From Pterois miles (taxonomy: Eukaryota; Chordata; Actinopteri; Perciformes; Scorpaenidae): DNA of 64,000 nt. The notes under the pieces were generated by a model that had not been told where the DNA came from, ran no database searches, and saw nothing but the letters and a program-made list of their open reading frames with translations. A program made the translations under genes and the position numbers. The DNA is taken from positions 10,244,501-10,308,500 of the forward strand of contig CAMQGK010000008.1 of NCBI GenBank assembly GCA_947000775.1, in the 5' to 3' direction. Below are positions 34,905 through 47,077 of the stretch, piece by piece (position 1 is the stretch's first letter; every line of letters starts with the position of its first letter).

Positions 34905-35560
34905 GATACACTGCTAGTGAATGGGGTAAACATTTTAACTAACAGATATCACCATAAAACTTATCCAGTTGATAAGTTGGATTAAGACTTTTTTGTGTTG
35001 CAAGTTTTCTGAAATGTTTAGGTATGCAAATGAGGCATTATCTTGTTAAATATGTGCTAATTTGCACCACTGGAAAAGACAGGTTCAGTCTTTTCATTTT
35101 GTTTCATTATGGTCAATCATCTTTACAGAGGGATCTCTGTTATCACTCCATAAATATGAAAATACTGTCAACGGCCATAAAAAGATTGATTGAAGATTTC
35201 TAGCTCAGTGTATGAGGGAAAAAAACTGTTTGCAATACACTACAGGTGAATAGGGTAAAAATATAACTAATACATATCACAACAAAACTTCCTACATTGA
35301 TTACTTAATGAAGACAAATCTTTTTTGTATTTCAAGTTTTCTGAAATTGTTAGTTTAAATATGCAAATGAGGCATTATCTAATGCTAACTTCTGGTGAAT
35401 TTAGGAGAAATCTACGAACGCAAATAGACAAAGTAGTAAAATGTGTATTTTGGATGTTTTCTTTCCACTAGTCTGAAAGACATGAAGTTATAAACTGGTA
35501 ATACAGCATTAAAAAAATGCAAAGATATGTTTGGGAGGGCCATTTTTTGTACATCTACAC
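34905..35560. repeat. Diverged direct repeat pair, ~330 bp apart
   Basis: A ~150-base segment (GTGAATGGGGTAAACA through CAAGTTTTCTGAAATG to TATGCAAATGAGGCATTATC, about 34915-35045) recurs at about 35245-35385 with many changes. Both copies keep ATGCAAATGAGGCATTATCT. It is probably a dispersed repeat present twice. Confidence 0.65.
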
Positions 35561-36087
35561 TGGTATGTTCCTTTATATACCATCATCATCTTGCTGCACC
35601 TCTCTGTAGCCTTCACACACCATCAGTGCATATGTTTAAGATAGAATTTACTTGTTAATAGCTGATTGATTAATTGAAACATGTCACATGTGCATGTATG
35701 CAGTATGGGTGTTTAACATGAAGACTCTCTGCAGCCCGGTGCTTCAAACATTACAGCAATAAAAATCCTTCTATCGGGAGCTACTGCATTTGATGTATTG
35801 ATCTATCTGTTTTAATATATGAAGTAAAATAGCCCAGAATCTTAAAATTGCCCAGTGTATGAAAATATGTTTTTGACTCAGTGCCTCACCTTAATCTAAC
35901 TTCCTTGTATCCTCAGCTAACACCAAAGGCAATAAAACAGTCCAGGAACTTCATTTCATCAAGGATAAAGTCCAATTCAGTTATAATACAGAGTGTCAGC
36001 ACCATTTTCATAAATACAATCACCTCAGATCCTGCAGTACAGAGGCAGGTTTCCATCATACAATCCTCACCTATCACCTGTTTTCTA

Positions 36088-36630
36088 ATTTGACAGCCCT
36101 AGTATTAATATGATAATAAACATATTGAACTATTTTGTCCACTAATTGGAAGAATGGCAGTTCAATCCTCTGCTCAGTTAAAACACAGAACAATGACAAA
36201 TGTTGTCCAGAAACCCTCTCAGGTACTGTATTTAGCATAAAAAAAATGCTCAGATCATAACATGACCAACTGCAGCCCAACAGACAACAGCTGTCAGTGT
36301 GCTGACTTGACTATGACTTGCCCCAAACTGTATGTGATTATTATAAAGTGGACATGTCTGTACAGGGGAGACTGGTGGGTACCCGCAGAACGCATTTTCA
36401 TTCACATAGCTGGAGGTCAGAGGTCAAGGGACCCCTTTGACATGGTTGGTGCTAATGGATTCTTAGTTTTCTAGCTTCATATGACGCCAGTATCTTTCCT
36501 CTAGCTTTAAAATTGAGCCTGCTTACAACCCAAAAATCACAAGTTGCGTTAATGTATTAAAGAAATGAGTGGCGTTAACACCAGTTTGTGTCAACGCAAT
36601 ATTATCTCGTTAACGTTACCAGCCTTTAAA
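36088..36630 (+). mobile_element. MITE family 1 copy containing a SINE-like remnant
   Basis: TTGACAGCCCTAGTATTAAT begins the element. Then 36110-36175 is a reversed, shortened piece of the SINE-like repeat (CCACTAATTGGAAGAATGGC). The MITE resumes at GAACAATGACAAATGTTGTC and runs to CGTTAACGTTACCAGCC near 36620. The junction AGTATTAATATGATAATAAA is shared, reversed, with 31741-31770, linking the two loci. Confidence 0.75.
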
Positions 36631-38873
36631 CAACACATCTTATTTATGTCTATGCTCCCCCTGTCAAGAACCTGTATGTTGTAGTGTGTGGCTTTACTAT
36701 TCAGGGACAAATGAAGCTCAAATCTAAGGGAATACTATTTATATTCAACATTGTGCCATTGTTCTTTCTATGTAGTCTGGTATTAAAACAGCCATATGAT
36801 TCTCTGAGTCTGCAGGTGTGTGATTATAATGAAAATCCTCTCCATAATCATGTCTTCATGTAATCACACATTGAGTGACAGACTATTCCAACATCTCCTT
36901 CAGCAGCAAAGAAAAATGTCTCTTTGATTGGACGCTGGATTCTGACATCTGTCGTAAAGGTTACCGTCAGTAGTCTCAACGATTTCTTTGGAAATCACTC
37001 TTCAATCTGGTCTTGAACAATCACTTAGTCTGGGTTTTGCTCATCAAAGTGGTTACTGCTGTCAGTCTCCTGAAATGCTGCACTTTCTGAATGAAATCAG
37101 CGTCTTCACACCTGCTGTCTCGTGTTCTGAAAGGGATTTTCTTGAAGTCTTTCTGCTGACTAAATATTCCCATACAGTGTATTAAATACAGTTTCCAGCC
37201 TGCTGATTCTGCTTGTGCTACATTTTGGACTTTACGGGAAAAGGTTGCCAATATTCCCCAGGAACATTTCACTTTCAGATTCGGCGTGGCAGCCAATTAT
37301 TTTGTCCTCTCACTAAGAGATTGTTAAATTCCTGTGCCCCACTCATTTGTTTGCATGCAAAGCAACTCAATGCATTTATTTTGTTCCTTTATTGGACTGC
37401 GTGTTCAGTTGCCTCCCTGTTGGAGAATAAAGAACAGTACAAGCTTTAGAAATGTATATCGGTTATATTTTGGTCTGAGATATGGGCCCTCAGTGCCTCT
37501 CATTGGCCCGCTCTCAAACATCATACAACAAAATTAATTTGTTATTTCTGTGCGGGAAGGCCAATACGACGGCCGGAGGGATCAGAGATGCTGTTTGTTG
37601 TTCCCTTGGTAAAGTGTTAATATAATATCTCTGTCCTCGCCACTTCACTGTGACTGTGCACCAAATTGCATCAAACTCCAGCCATCTGCAGTGATGATAA
37701 TGTCTGTTCTTTATCATTTTACATGATTTTTTTTTTAATCTTCTAATCATCTAAATCTAATTTGTAGCTTGCATGATTATAAATGCACTGTAAAAGTGCA
37801 GAGATTCTGAGATAGATGTCTGAACTGTTCAACACTTTTTACAAAGTTTTAGCAAAAAGCAAAAGAAATGTTAACGTTAGTGAGGCCTCAGTTCATGTGA
37901 TTTAGTATTGCACTTATACAAAATAGGACTTATAAAAAGAAAAGGAGAAAATATGTGCTGCAAAAGCCAAGATATCCTGTCTCTTGTCGCATTAACACTA
38001 AAAGTGAAGCAAATATTCACCTCTCTTTACTCACACGAGTTGGACTGTCGGGATCATTTGTGTTCATTGATGTTTCTTGATCTAGACGCACCAGAGACTA
38101 ACATTGTTGCTGCTCCATCAACACTCAACAGAACGTCATCTAGGCATAAATACTGCAGCACCTTTTTTGTAAATGGATCAAAAGGATGCTGAAATAACAC
38201 CATAATGATGCCGATTTCTAAAAAAATGAATGAATGAATTTATGCTCTCTCAAGTCTGTCTGCAAGACGACAAGCAAACAACCTTTACATGTTTGTTTTC
38301 TGAATGGAGTTCAGATCGATCAGTGCCAGGCTATGCTGACGGTGTAGCTGCTCCATCACCACTCAGCATCATGTTAACTAGGCAGTCTGCAGTTTATACA
38401 CGTGTATATGCTGAGTTTCGTCCGATCTCTACAAATATGAAGTACTCTTGTAGCTCTGGGTGCCTGCAAAGTTTGTCCTCTAGCCCTGATTCAACAATGT
38501 CAGGACATCAGTGACGACAATCTCAACACTGATCGGCTCTCGTCACGTAGCATCACATGACTTTATCGCTCAAGTTCAAATATTTCTTCTCGCCTTGTTG
38601 CATTGACTTTATAAGTAATCGTGCAGAGTGAAACATGCACTTATTGTGAATGTGCTATTAGTCCCCGATCTACTGTAGGTCAAGCATCCTAAGCTATCCA
38701 TAATACAGCAGCTTTTCATGAGACCCTTCCTGTCTGGTAGATGCTCACGTCTTTCCACCCAGGCCATGGGGTCTCTGTTAGAAACGGTCTTAATCTGAGA
38801 AATCAGCAGAGTTCCCTTTTAAAATGATGATGGTCTAATAATGTTAAATGGTGTGTGGTATTAAGTTGTGTAC
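36631..38873. other. Intron sequence, no feature recognised
   Basis: No exon, RNA gene or named repeat seen up to the next PC exon. Confidence 0.35.
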
Positions 38874-38947
38874 CTCAAACTCCTCTGCGATCTTGGGTCC
38901 ATCCAGGAACAACCTGGTGCTGAGACAGTCCACTGGACCGAAGTTAG
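38874..38947 (-). CDS. Pyruvate carboxylase coding exon (74 bases)
   Basis: The exon begins with CT, completing a serine codon split after base 1 with the upstream exon. It then encodes NFGPVDCLSTRLFLDGPKIA and EEFE, joining VELERGK downstream in phase 0. TRLFLDGPKIAEEFE is a conserved run of animal pyruvate carboxylase in the tetramerisation region. The acceptor is CCCCAG and the donor GAG/GTACAC. It is too short and too bounded by stops to appear as a long frame; it was found from the gap in the protein. VDCLS carries a Cys where I recall Ser or Lys in relatives. Confidence 0.96.
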
Positions 38948-39889
38948 CTGGGGAAAGAGAGACAGAGGAGACCTTACTATCAGCAACATTATTTTGTGAT
39001 TAGGATTTTAATCCTATATCAAACTCTACGATATGTATGTGCAGTTTAATGATTTCTTAAACACAGTTGTCAGTTCTTCCCTTTCATACACACTGGGTTC
39101 TGGATATGAAAATACTTGGAGAAATCAGGGGATACCAGGTTAAGAAGGGGCCAATATGTATTATCAGAAATGAAATTAGAAGAGACTGCGGGTTAAAGTT
39201 AGGGTTCAGGGATGAACAGGAATGGCTGTACACAATTAAAGCTCCTCATAAACCAGTTTAACACTAACATTTCCTCACTCCTCAAATCAACAGTTCATCT
39301 TGTGTTAAACCAGGCAGCTGAAAGTTCCTGTATCTTCTTTAAACAACTTCCAGTCAGGTTTGAAAATGTGACTCCCCTCATCGGATTCCTATTAAACTTC
39401 CAACATCACAGCCTCCTCCTGCCTCCTGCCACACGCTGCTGCTGACTGCATGCACCTCAAACCTGCTAAAATATGCTCTTACTGCTTATGCTGATTCCCC
39501 CTGAGCATCAGTTCTTGCTGTTCTGGTTTCTTACATGTGCATTATGTAAATTCACCACCTGAGACATGTGAGTCTGTGTTGTTACCCCTTTGGGTGTCAA
39601 CTCCATTCTCCCCTGAATCTGAAGCATCTGATTGTTTTCTTATATGTATGGCCTGTTCTCGTTCCCAGGGCGTGTGATACCGCTGCACAAGGCACCTTTG
39701 AGTGTCTGTATGAGACGCACCAGGTTTTCAAGTAACTACAATGTAAAACCATCAACATCAATATCAAACGCCCAGAGAAAGTGCTCCTGCTTTGGGAGTG
39801 TGGTGATGTAGGTTAAAGAACGAAAAAAGACACAGGGCAGGCGGGAGGGGAGGTGGATGGGTCCAACAAACACAGTGTGATATGTTTCA

Positions 39890-40055
39890 CTTTCTTTACA
39901 AACAGTTGTTTTTTTCTGATTTTTTGAGCTTTTTTGCCTTTATTTGACAGAGATAGTGAAAGTCATGAAAGGGCGAGAGAGACGGGATGACATGCAGCAA
40001 AGGACCCCGGGTCACTGCAGCAAGGACTCAGCCTTTAGTACATGGGGCAACCCAC
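39890..40055. repeat. Dispersed repeat fragment
   Basis: TTTTGCCTTTATTTGACAGA with GGGATGACATGCAGCAAAGG and CCCCGGGTCACTGCAGCAAG is a recurrent motif set in teleost DNA. Family unknown to me; a single copy in the window. Confidence 0.5.
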
Positions 40056-40079
40056 ATGTTGCCATTTTAAGCCAAACCG

Positions 40080-40135
40080 TGATGTCTTTCCCTAAACCTG
40101 ACTAAGCGGTTTTGTTGCCTAAGCCCACATGAGCA
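40080..40135. repeat. Minisatellite motif, isolated copy
   Basis: CCTAAACCTGACTAAGCGGT followed by TTTGTTGCCTAAGCCCAC is about one and a half units of the 27-bp minisatellite at 45797-46152. Confidence 0.6.
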
Positions 40136-40711
40136 GCGTAGCTCTGCTGCGTGTCAGCTGCGTCTCTTCTAGAGATTCAAGGCCTATTTTTTCCTTCACA
40201 GCAGAAATAAGAATAATAAATGATCTTTTGATAGTTTATTGACCTCATACTATCAACTTTACTACACTTTCAGTGTCTATATCTGTAGAATATGTCACAG
40301 ACAGTGAAAAAAGTAAAAAAAATATTAACTCTTCAGTTTCTGTTTCAAAATAAAAGCCATGTTTTTTTTTCTGTGGTAACAATTCCTTCAATTGTTTACA
40401 CAGGGCTTTTACTCTGAAATATTTGCAGGACAGTGTTGGGGGAACTGCAGACTTGCATGGCTCCATAATGTAACAGTAATACCGTCTTTTAATCATGAAT
40501 TATTATTATTATTATTATTTATAAATGATCACACACCTATTAACCTTTGTCTAAAACAACTGTATATGATACTTATAATGACATTAAATGGCCATTATGA
40601 AAGGTAAACTATGTAGAAAGATAGGACCGATGGCAGCAACAGCAGCAGTGTGGCCACCACTGAAACCAAGTATCTGAATACAGAGATCCATTATCGAGTC
40701 TGCCCACTCAC

Positions 40712-40886
40712 AGGTAAACTCCTTGAACTCCTGGAACACCTTGGGGTACATGGCTGCTGACATCACATCCTCGGGGGTGATGTCATCACCGTGTGCAGAG
40801 CGGAGCCCCTCCTCCAGGGCCTTGAAGTCCATGGGTGGCAGAGAGGCGCCAGGGCGACCCTCAATACGAGCGAGGGACTTCAGCAC
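40712..40886 (-). CDS. Pyruvate carboxylase coding exon
   Basis: The 175-base exon encodes 58 residues, VLKSLARIEGRPGASLPPMD through LRSAHGDDITPEDVMSAAMY to PKVFQEFKEFT, plus one base of a split Ser codon. EGRPGASLPP and TPEDVMSAAMYPKVF are family signatures from the linker/tetramerisation region. The acceptor is CTCCCAG. The donor is ACCT/GTGAGT; the next in-frame codons after it have no homology, which fixes the donor. The downstream intron is 1764 bases and phase 1. Confidence 0.97.
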
Positions 40887-41477
40887 CTGGGAGAGGAGGT
40901 CAAAAGAGAGAAAAGTACTTAGTAAAAGTTTATATCCAAAGTCTTCCTGAATGTTTCCCCACTCGTAGTATCCTCACAGGACTCTGAAGCATGTGGGATG
41001 TATAAAGTGCTGGTAAAACCTTCACATTGTACTTCACAACTATATATGAGGATAAAAGCTGCACCCTGTCACTGCACTAAAGTGACAGAGAGACTTTCGG
41101 TGAGATGAGGAGGAAAACAGAGATACATGGGGAGCTGTTATGAGGGAGAGAGAGCGAGACACTTCACACAGAACGATGTTGTTTCCTCAGCAGTTCTTTG
41201 GCGTGGGTTGAGGTGCGGAAACTGAGACAACATAAAACTTAATGCAAGTTATTTTTAAAAATTTGCATAAAAGTGAAACAGCTGCTGCGTTAAGATCTGC
41301 AGTGATATGCACTTTAGTTCCCCTCATCTCTCTCTCGATTCATCTTTTTTTCTTTCCAGTAAAGTGTCATCAGCCTATCACAGATGACTGCAGTGTTGCC
41401 GCATATGTGACACATCAGCCTGGTTTTCTTCTTAGAAATAGTAGAGGACAAAGTCAGAAAGAAAAGAGATAATTGTA

Positions 41478-41596
<119 letters not shown>

Positions 41597-41890
41597 TAAC
41601 TAATAACATGACATTTTATCTGCCCACACAGTTGCTGGCATCCGACACAACTTGTGGAGACAGTCTATCTGAGGCTACTAATAATGTCTGGTGAGGAGAT
41701 TATGTCAAGACACAGGGATTTCGCCTAAGGGCTGCTTCTTTTGGTTTTATTTTCACAGGTTTTCTTCAGCTTTTGATGACACGCTTTAGTTAACACATGT
41801 GCAGAGGGAGGGAGGGAGGAGACAGTTGCAGGATCTCCATTAACCTATTTAGTCTGCTTCAGCAAATGTTTCCTGGAAGCATACAAACAA

Positions 41891-42447
41891 GGGCTGTCGA
41901 AACGCAAATTGGCTTTAATGCACTAATGCATCTTGGGATGTTTCGGTTGTAGTGGGCTCAGTTTTAAAGCTAGAGTGAAGATACTGGCATCCTATAAACC
42001 AGAAAACCTAAAGAATCCATTGGCACCAACGTCATAGTAGCTTGTCAGGAAGCAGGTTAAATAACACTTCAAACAAACACTAAATTTTGGAGAGGAAAAA
42101 CCATTATCAAAGATCATTTATGTGAATGAAAATGGGTTCTACGGGTACCCACGCACTGGCAGCTGTTGTTGTCCGTTGGGCTGCCATTTGCCATGTTATG
42201 ATTTGAGCATATTTTCTATGCTAAATGCAGTAACTGTTAATTGATTTCCAATAATAAATATGTTCATACATTTGCATAACGCAGCATATTTGCCCACTCC
42301 CATGTTGATAAGAGTATTAAACACTTGACAAATCTGCTTTTAAGATAAATTTTGATTAGATTAAAAATGTGCAATTAATTTGCGATTAATTGCAATTAAC
42401 TATGGACAATCATGCGATTAACCGTGATTAAAAATTTCAATCACACA
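41891..42447 (-). mobile_element. MITE family 1 copy
   Basis: It runs from AGGGCTGTCGAAACGC through GTAGTGGGCTCAGTTTTAAA and GGGTTCTACGGGTACCCAC to GCAATTAACTATGGACAATC and TTAAAAATTTCAATCAC. The middle (the CCTTGACCTCTGACCTC segment and some following sequence) is deleted relative to the copy at 32023. Confidence 0.8.
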
Positions 42448-42922
42448 GAAATACCTAAAATTAAACCTTCTTGTGCAACCAACCTCTGTGTGTGTGCCAT
42501 TATTTATTGTAGCCTCTTTCAGGTTAATTTATCATTGTCTAAGCTAACATGCTAAGTACTGCTTTAAGGATAGCACTGTGTGCACCAAGTTAAACCTTCA
42601 GTTAATCACATATCTCCTGAGTGCATACTGTATATCCACATTTGCAAATGTGTGTGTGCGCCACTGTATTCTAGCGTTTGTGGGTGTTTAAACTATCGGC
42701 ACATTTTTGCGCCTGTGTGTGAATGCCTTGCGGAAATCTCCAGACAAAGGGCCCCGGTGCAATGCTATTAGTCACGGAGCTAACAGTTCAAAGATAGCTA
42801 ACTCATTTGTGTGTGTGAGAGAGAAAGACACTTCAAAAGATGGCAGGCTCATTTGAGTCCCCGCTCATTAACATTGTGTCCTCCGAGGACGTCTTACACC
42901 TAAACTGCTTGACTGTTTGCTT

Positions 42923-42923
<1 letters not shown>

Positions 42924-42971
<48 letters not shown>
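42924..42971. repeat. (GT)n microsatellite, ~24 repeats
   Basis: An uninterrupted GT run, followed by GAGTGAGAGTG. Confidence 0.97.
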
Positions 42972-42973
<2 letters not shown>

Positions 42974-43630
42974 TGAGAGTGCATTAACAAATGAAGGAAA
43001 GACAAACCTTCAAGGTTATTTGCTCTTTCTCTGCGCTACTCCTAAAACCACTCAAAAAACCCACTCCCACTCTCTTTTTTTTTCATTGCCGCTGATTTCT
43101 GAGTGTGGCACCTCTGAGAAATGTGCAGGATTTTTTGACAATAATCTTATTTCTTGAATTCACTTGGTTCCTGATGGCCACCTCATTTTCTCCCTCTACC
43201 CTCCCACAGTCTCCCTCTTTCCCTCCTTTGCCCTCCTGTCTTTCTTGTTTTCCCCTCCCTTGACCGCTCTCTCTGCCCACCCACACCACAAATGAACTGA
43301 GTGTGACAGAGCTAAGATGAGGAAATGCCACTTTGTGTCTTGAAAACTTTTCCCTGTGCATGCAAATGTGCATTTATGACAGTCTGTGCGACTGAAACGA
43401 ATGCACATGAGAGCACGTATAATGCTTGCTAATTAATTAATCGCACCAAAAGCTCCATTAAAGAAACATGACTTCTTCCATACTGCTGGCATGCAAAAAT
43501 AACCCTCAGCTACAGCACAAAGGCATGCAGATATCTCATGGGTCATGCATGCAGCTATGTAATGGAGTGTGTAGGCATGCAAATGCATGTAAGCGCATTT
43601 AAAACTGCTAACTAATAACCCAATAACTCT

Positions 43631-43798
43631 CAGTGGTTCTCAACCAGGGGTCCTTGAGGGAGTTCCAGGGGGGTCCCCACAAAAATGTGGAATGGTTTAT
43701 TTTCATTATTTAATTCAATGAAGCAAAATCTTATCAAAAGGTTGTCTGTGACATAATATGTTAAGGGTCCTTGACACAAAAAAGGTTGAGAACCACTG
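43631..43798. mobile_element. 168-bp MITE with perfect 15-bp inverted ends
   Basis: CAGTGGTTCTCAACC at 43631-43645 is matched exactly by its reverse complement at 43784-43798. The next inner bases also pair partly (AGGGGTCCTTGAGG against AGGGTCCTTGACAC). CAGTGGTTCTCAA ends are typical of hAT MITEs found across vertebrates. I do not see an 8-base target duplication, so flanks may have decayed. It is non-coding. Confidence 0.85.
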
Positions 43799-43872
43799 CA
43801 GTAATAGCCACATACAGATACAAACACTATAACATGAGTATGTTTTGATTCAGTGAAGTTGCAGTAAATGAT

Positions 43873-44790
43873 GGGTTGCGTCCGAAATTCCATAATAACA
43901 TGCTATTTAGTACGCTAAAACAGCATGTGAGATGTTTTTAGTATGAACTGTACATAAACTGCATACTCTTTCCAGTGAAAGTATGCAATTGCTGGACACT
44001 AAAGCGGCATATATGTTGCATAATGCAATGCAGTAGTGACAACAACGTTCATAACAGACGTTGACGGACAGCACTGTAAAATCAATTTAAAGGTCCAGTG
44101 TGTAAGATCTGGCAGTAATGAATGGTGAGGTGAGGAGACTGCAACCAACTGAAGCTTCTTCAGTGTTGGAGAGCTATGGCAGCTGACCCAAAAACACAAA
44201 TAACCCTCTCCAGAGCCATTTGGAGCAGAGCCTGTGCATAGAGTGTATATGTATGTGGGAAGTGAGTGGTGAAGCAAGAGAGAGAGAGCAGTAGCGGCGA
44301 CAGGAGTGAGTAATGTTTTGGTTTGTCTGTTCTGGGCTACAGGAGAAACATGGCGGTGCAACATGGTGGACTCTGTGGAGAGGACCTGCTCCCTATAGAT
44401 ATCAACGGCTCATTCTAAGGTAACAAAAACACAACAACTCTTAATTTCCGGTGATTAAACGATATAGAAAACATACTTATTAACATTATATTTCATTTTG
44501 GCCGATATACTCCCCTAAACACTACACATTGGCCCTTTAAGTGTAAGTATTAGATTCCACTTTGCTAGGCGTAATATAATTTTTACATTAATTCAGACTT
44601 CTCACAAATCATCGTTTTGGTCACAAGGTTGACATGCGTTACCATGGTGACCTGTCTCTGACTGTCAAGGAGGCTCTCAGGAAGTGACGACGCATATTAC
44701 TGCTCAGTGTGTCTGAAAAGATAAATACTGTTTATTCACACAAAAGTATGTTGAACGATAGTACACATACTGGGTATGTGGCATAAGACA
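43873..44790. mobile_element. Outer MITE split by a younger insertion
   Basis: The left part, GATGGGTTGCGTCCGAAATT through AGTACGCTAAAACAGCATGT to GTAAAATCAATTT, and the right part, GTGTAAGTATTAGATTCCAC through AAAGTATGTTGAACGATAGT to ACATACTGGGTATG, look like halves of one small element with TATG-rich ends. They are separated by the family 2 MITE at 44087-44540. The outer assignment is by recognition and less certain than the inner one. Confidence 0.5.
44087..44540 (+). mobile_element. MITE family 2, full-length, TTAA on both sides
   Basis: TTAA at 44087-44090 and 44537-44540 flank an element starting AGGTCCAGTGTGTAAG and ending CTACACATTGGCCCT, an imperfect ~14-base inverted repeat. The interior has GAGAAACATGGCGGTGCAAC and CCGGTGATTAAACGATATAG. 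A TTAA duplication with short inverted ends suggests mobilisation by a piggyBac-type transposase. This is inferred; no transposase is present. Confidence 0.85.
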
Positions 44791-45796
44791 TGAGGCAAAC
44801 CGCCACAACAAAAACAGCTCTGTTTTAGGAAAATAGTTCAACAAATAATGTTTTACTTTCTTCGTTCTTTAACTTTTACCTTACATGAGCTTGACACCAA
44901 TTATTTGGATTTATACTCTAAAAGTACTCCGAGATATTCTGTAGGTGACAGTAAAATTTATCAGATTTATCTCAAACTAACAGCGTGCATGTAAACACAG
45001 GCACACACAATGAGCACAAATGAAAACATTGTGAAAGGAAAGCAAAACTCATTTGTACCAAAGCTGAATTTAACTGAATGAGAGGGATAGAGAGTAAACT
45101 GTGTGCAGAAAAAAAAGCCTTGTGCTGTTTGTGCATTAAATATCCAGGGTGGATTGCAGAGGACGATATTCTAGTGCAGAGTGAAAAATATAAGAAAGTA
45201 AAACCTGAAGATATGAATGAATACAGTGGTTGTCCACCATCTTGTTTATTTAACTGCCATGCCAGCAAACATGAGACAGACACTAATAGAGAGGTAGCGG
45301 ACACATGGGATGTATAGTGTTAGTCAGAACTGAAAAATCACTGTGATGGGCAAGGGCGGGACCGCCTGGGAAGCTAAATGACAAATATTTGACTGTATGC
45401 CAGTTTACAGAGACAAGGACAGAACAAGGACAACTCGATGATAAGGGTGACAGGACATCAGGAGTTAGTTTAACAGAGAGGTAAACAAAGAGGAGGAACA
45501 GTAACTACAGAGACAGATGAATACACATCTGTTTCATCATCCACAAGACAACAACTAAGGGATGAAAGGAGTGAAAAGCTAAAAGTTGCCAGCTGTTCTC
45601 ATACACCGTTCATAGTTACACCCACAAAAAGTAATACACTGTAATTCGTATATATCCCATGAAATCAATGTGTGTGTAACTGCCGGAATTATGAATCAGG
45701 AAATACAAACAGCGATGAACGCCACGTAGAGAGGAGATCGGGGTGGATGGGTGGGTCTAAAATTATTGAATTTTCAGCTTTTTTTCACTAATCCGA

Positions 45797-46152
45797 AACC
45801 TAGTTGATCTTTTTCTAAACCTAAGTAAGTCATTTTGTTACCTAAACCTAACCAAGTCATTTTGTTGCCTAAACCTAACCAAGTCAATTTTGTTGCCTAA
45901 ACCTAACCAAGTCATTTTGTTGCCTAAACCTAACCAAGTCATTTTGTTACCTAAACCTAACCAAGTCATTTTCTTGCCTAAACCTAACAAAGTAATTTTG
46001 TTGCCTAAACCTAACCAAGTTGATCTTTTTTCTAAACCTAACTATGTAATTGAATTGCCTAAGCCTAACTGAGTCATTTTATTGCCTAAACCTAAGCAAG
46101 TTATTTTATTACCTAAACCTAACCCAAGTAGATCCTTTCCTAAACCTAACCA
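45797..46152. repeat. 27-bp minisatellite, ~13 copies
   Basis: The unit is CCTAAACCTAACCAAGTCAT plus TTTGTTG. Variants end TTGATCTTTT or ATTTTATTA. Because 27 is a multiple of three, one frame stays open (a PKPNQVILL repeat), but there is no gene. The same motif, reverse complemented, forms the array at 53576-53912, with single copies at 40080 and near 56145-56170. Confidence 0.93.
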
Positions 46153-46542
46153 CATAGATGTACACACTTGTTTGCTGGACATTTGTGGGAGAACAAATGG
46201 AAAAAGGAGGAACAACATTTTAAGATTTCATATGAACTGTTGCATGAAAATACAGTGAGATGAAAAAATGCCCGACAGCTAAATTCACTGCAAGTTCAAA
46301 ACAAAAGTGCAGAAAACAGATCAGTAATTCATCCTCTAATTATATGTCAGCAGAGTGCACACGCTCACAGATCGAGTGTTAGATTCTCAGTCACACATGC
46401 TGACATAATGAGTGTCCTGTGGAAAACTGCAGACGGGGTCTCACACCAGATATTTCACATTTCAGGCACCAGCCAGCTCATTGATCATACATTATGAAAC
46501 ATCTGTGGTTGTTAGTGGGGGAAAAATAGTTTCATTCCTTCC

Positions 46543-47077
46543 TTAACCTCTTAAGACCCGAGCTCTTTTTTGATATGCATTTTTGATGTCTCTTTGCTAT
46601 TTGGGCTTATTGGAACCTGATAAGTATAAAAACTAAGCATCATCTTTTGACATAATGTAGTTTTAGAGAAAAATTATGTCCACATATGCGGACACTCGTT
46701 CTGAATTTCCATAAAACACAATAAAGTCACCATTGTGTAATAGTATAGTATAGTCTATATGTCCACTCTGAACACAGCAGTGTTTTTCCTGACTGCTTTT
46801 GCATTTATTAATAACACTTGCAAACATGTTTTTTTTTTTTAACATTTTGGAACATCACAGTACAATTTAACAAAATGAAAATGTTTTCCCCTTTTGGACA
46901 GTCATAGCAACAGTATGGCTCATTTGAAGTGCTGCAAACAGTTGCAGGACTACTAGATGGCAGTGTACGTATCCTCGTACGTGTACACAAGACCCCAGTT
47001 AAATAAAATTAAGTATTATGTTCATATGACCCAAAATGTGATGTCATCGAATGTGTACGCGAGGTCCTAAGAGGTTA
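46543..47077. mobile_element. MITE with TTAA duplication and CCTCTTAAGACC ends
   Basis: TTAA at 46543-46546 and 47074-47077 bound an element starting CCTCTTAAGACC and ending GGTCCTAAGAGG, 11 of 12 matching. The interior is AT-rich, carries TAGTATAGTATAGTC near 46742 and a T-run near 46829-46840, and has no coding frame. TTAA plus these ends points to piggyBac-type mobilisation; it is a different family from 44087-44540. Confidence 0.85.

Noticed and set aside
45890..46072. Repetitive protein with PKPNQVILL units
   Set aside because: By-product of the 27-base minisatellite; the same peptide type appears from the reverse array at 53698-53901.
45797..46152. Interstitial telomere (CCTAAACCTAACC)
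   Set aside because: Only 12-13 bases per 27-base unit resemble telomere repeats, and the unit is not TTAGGG.
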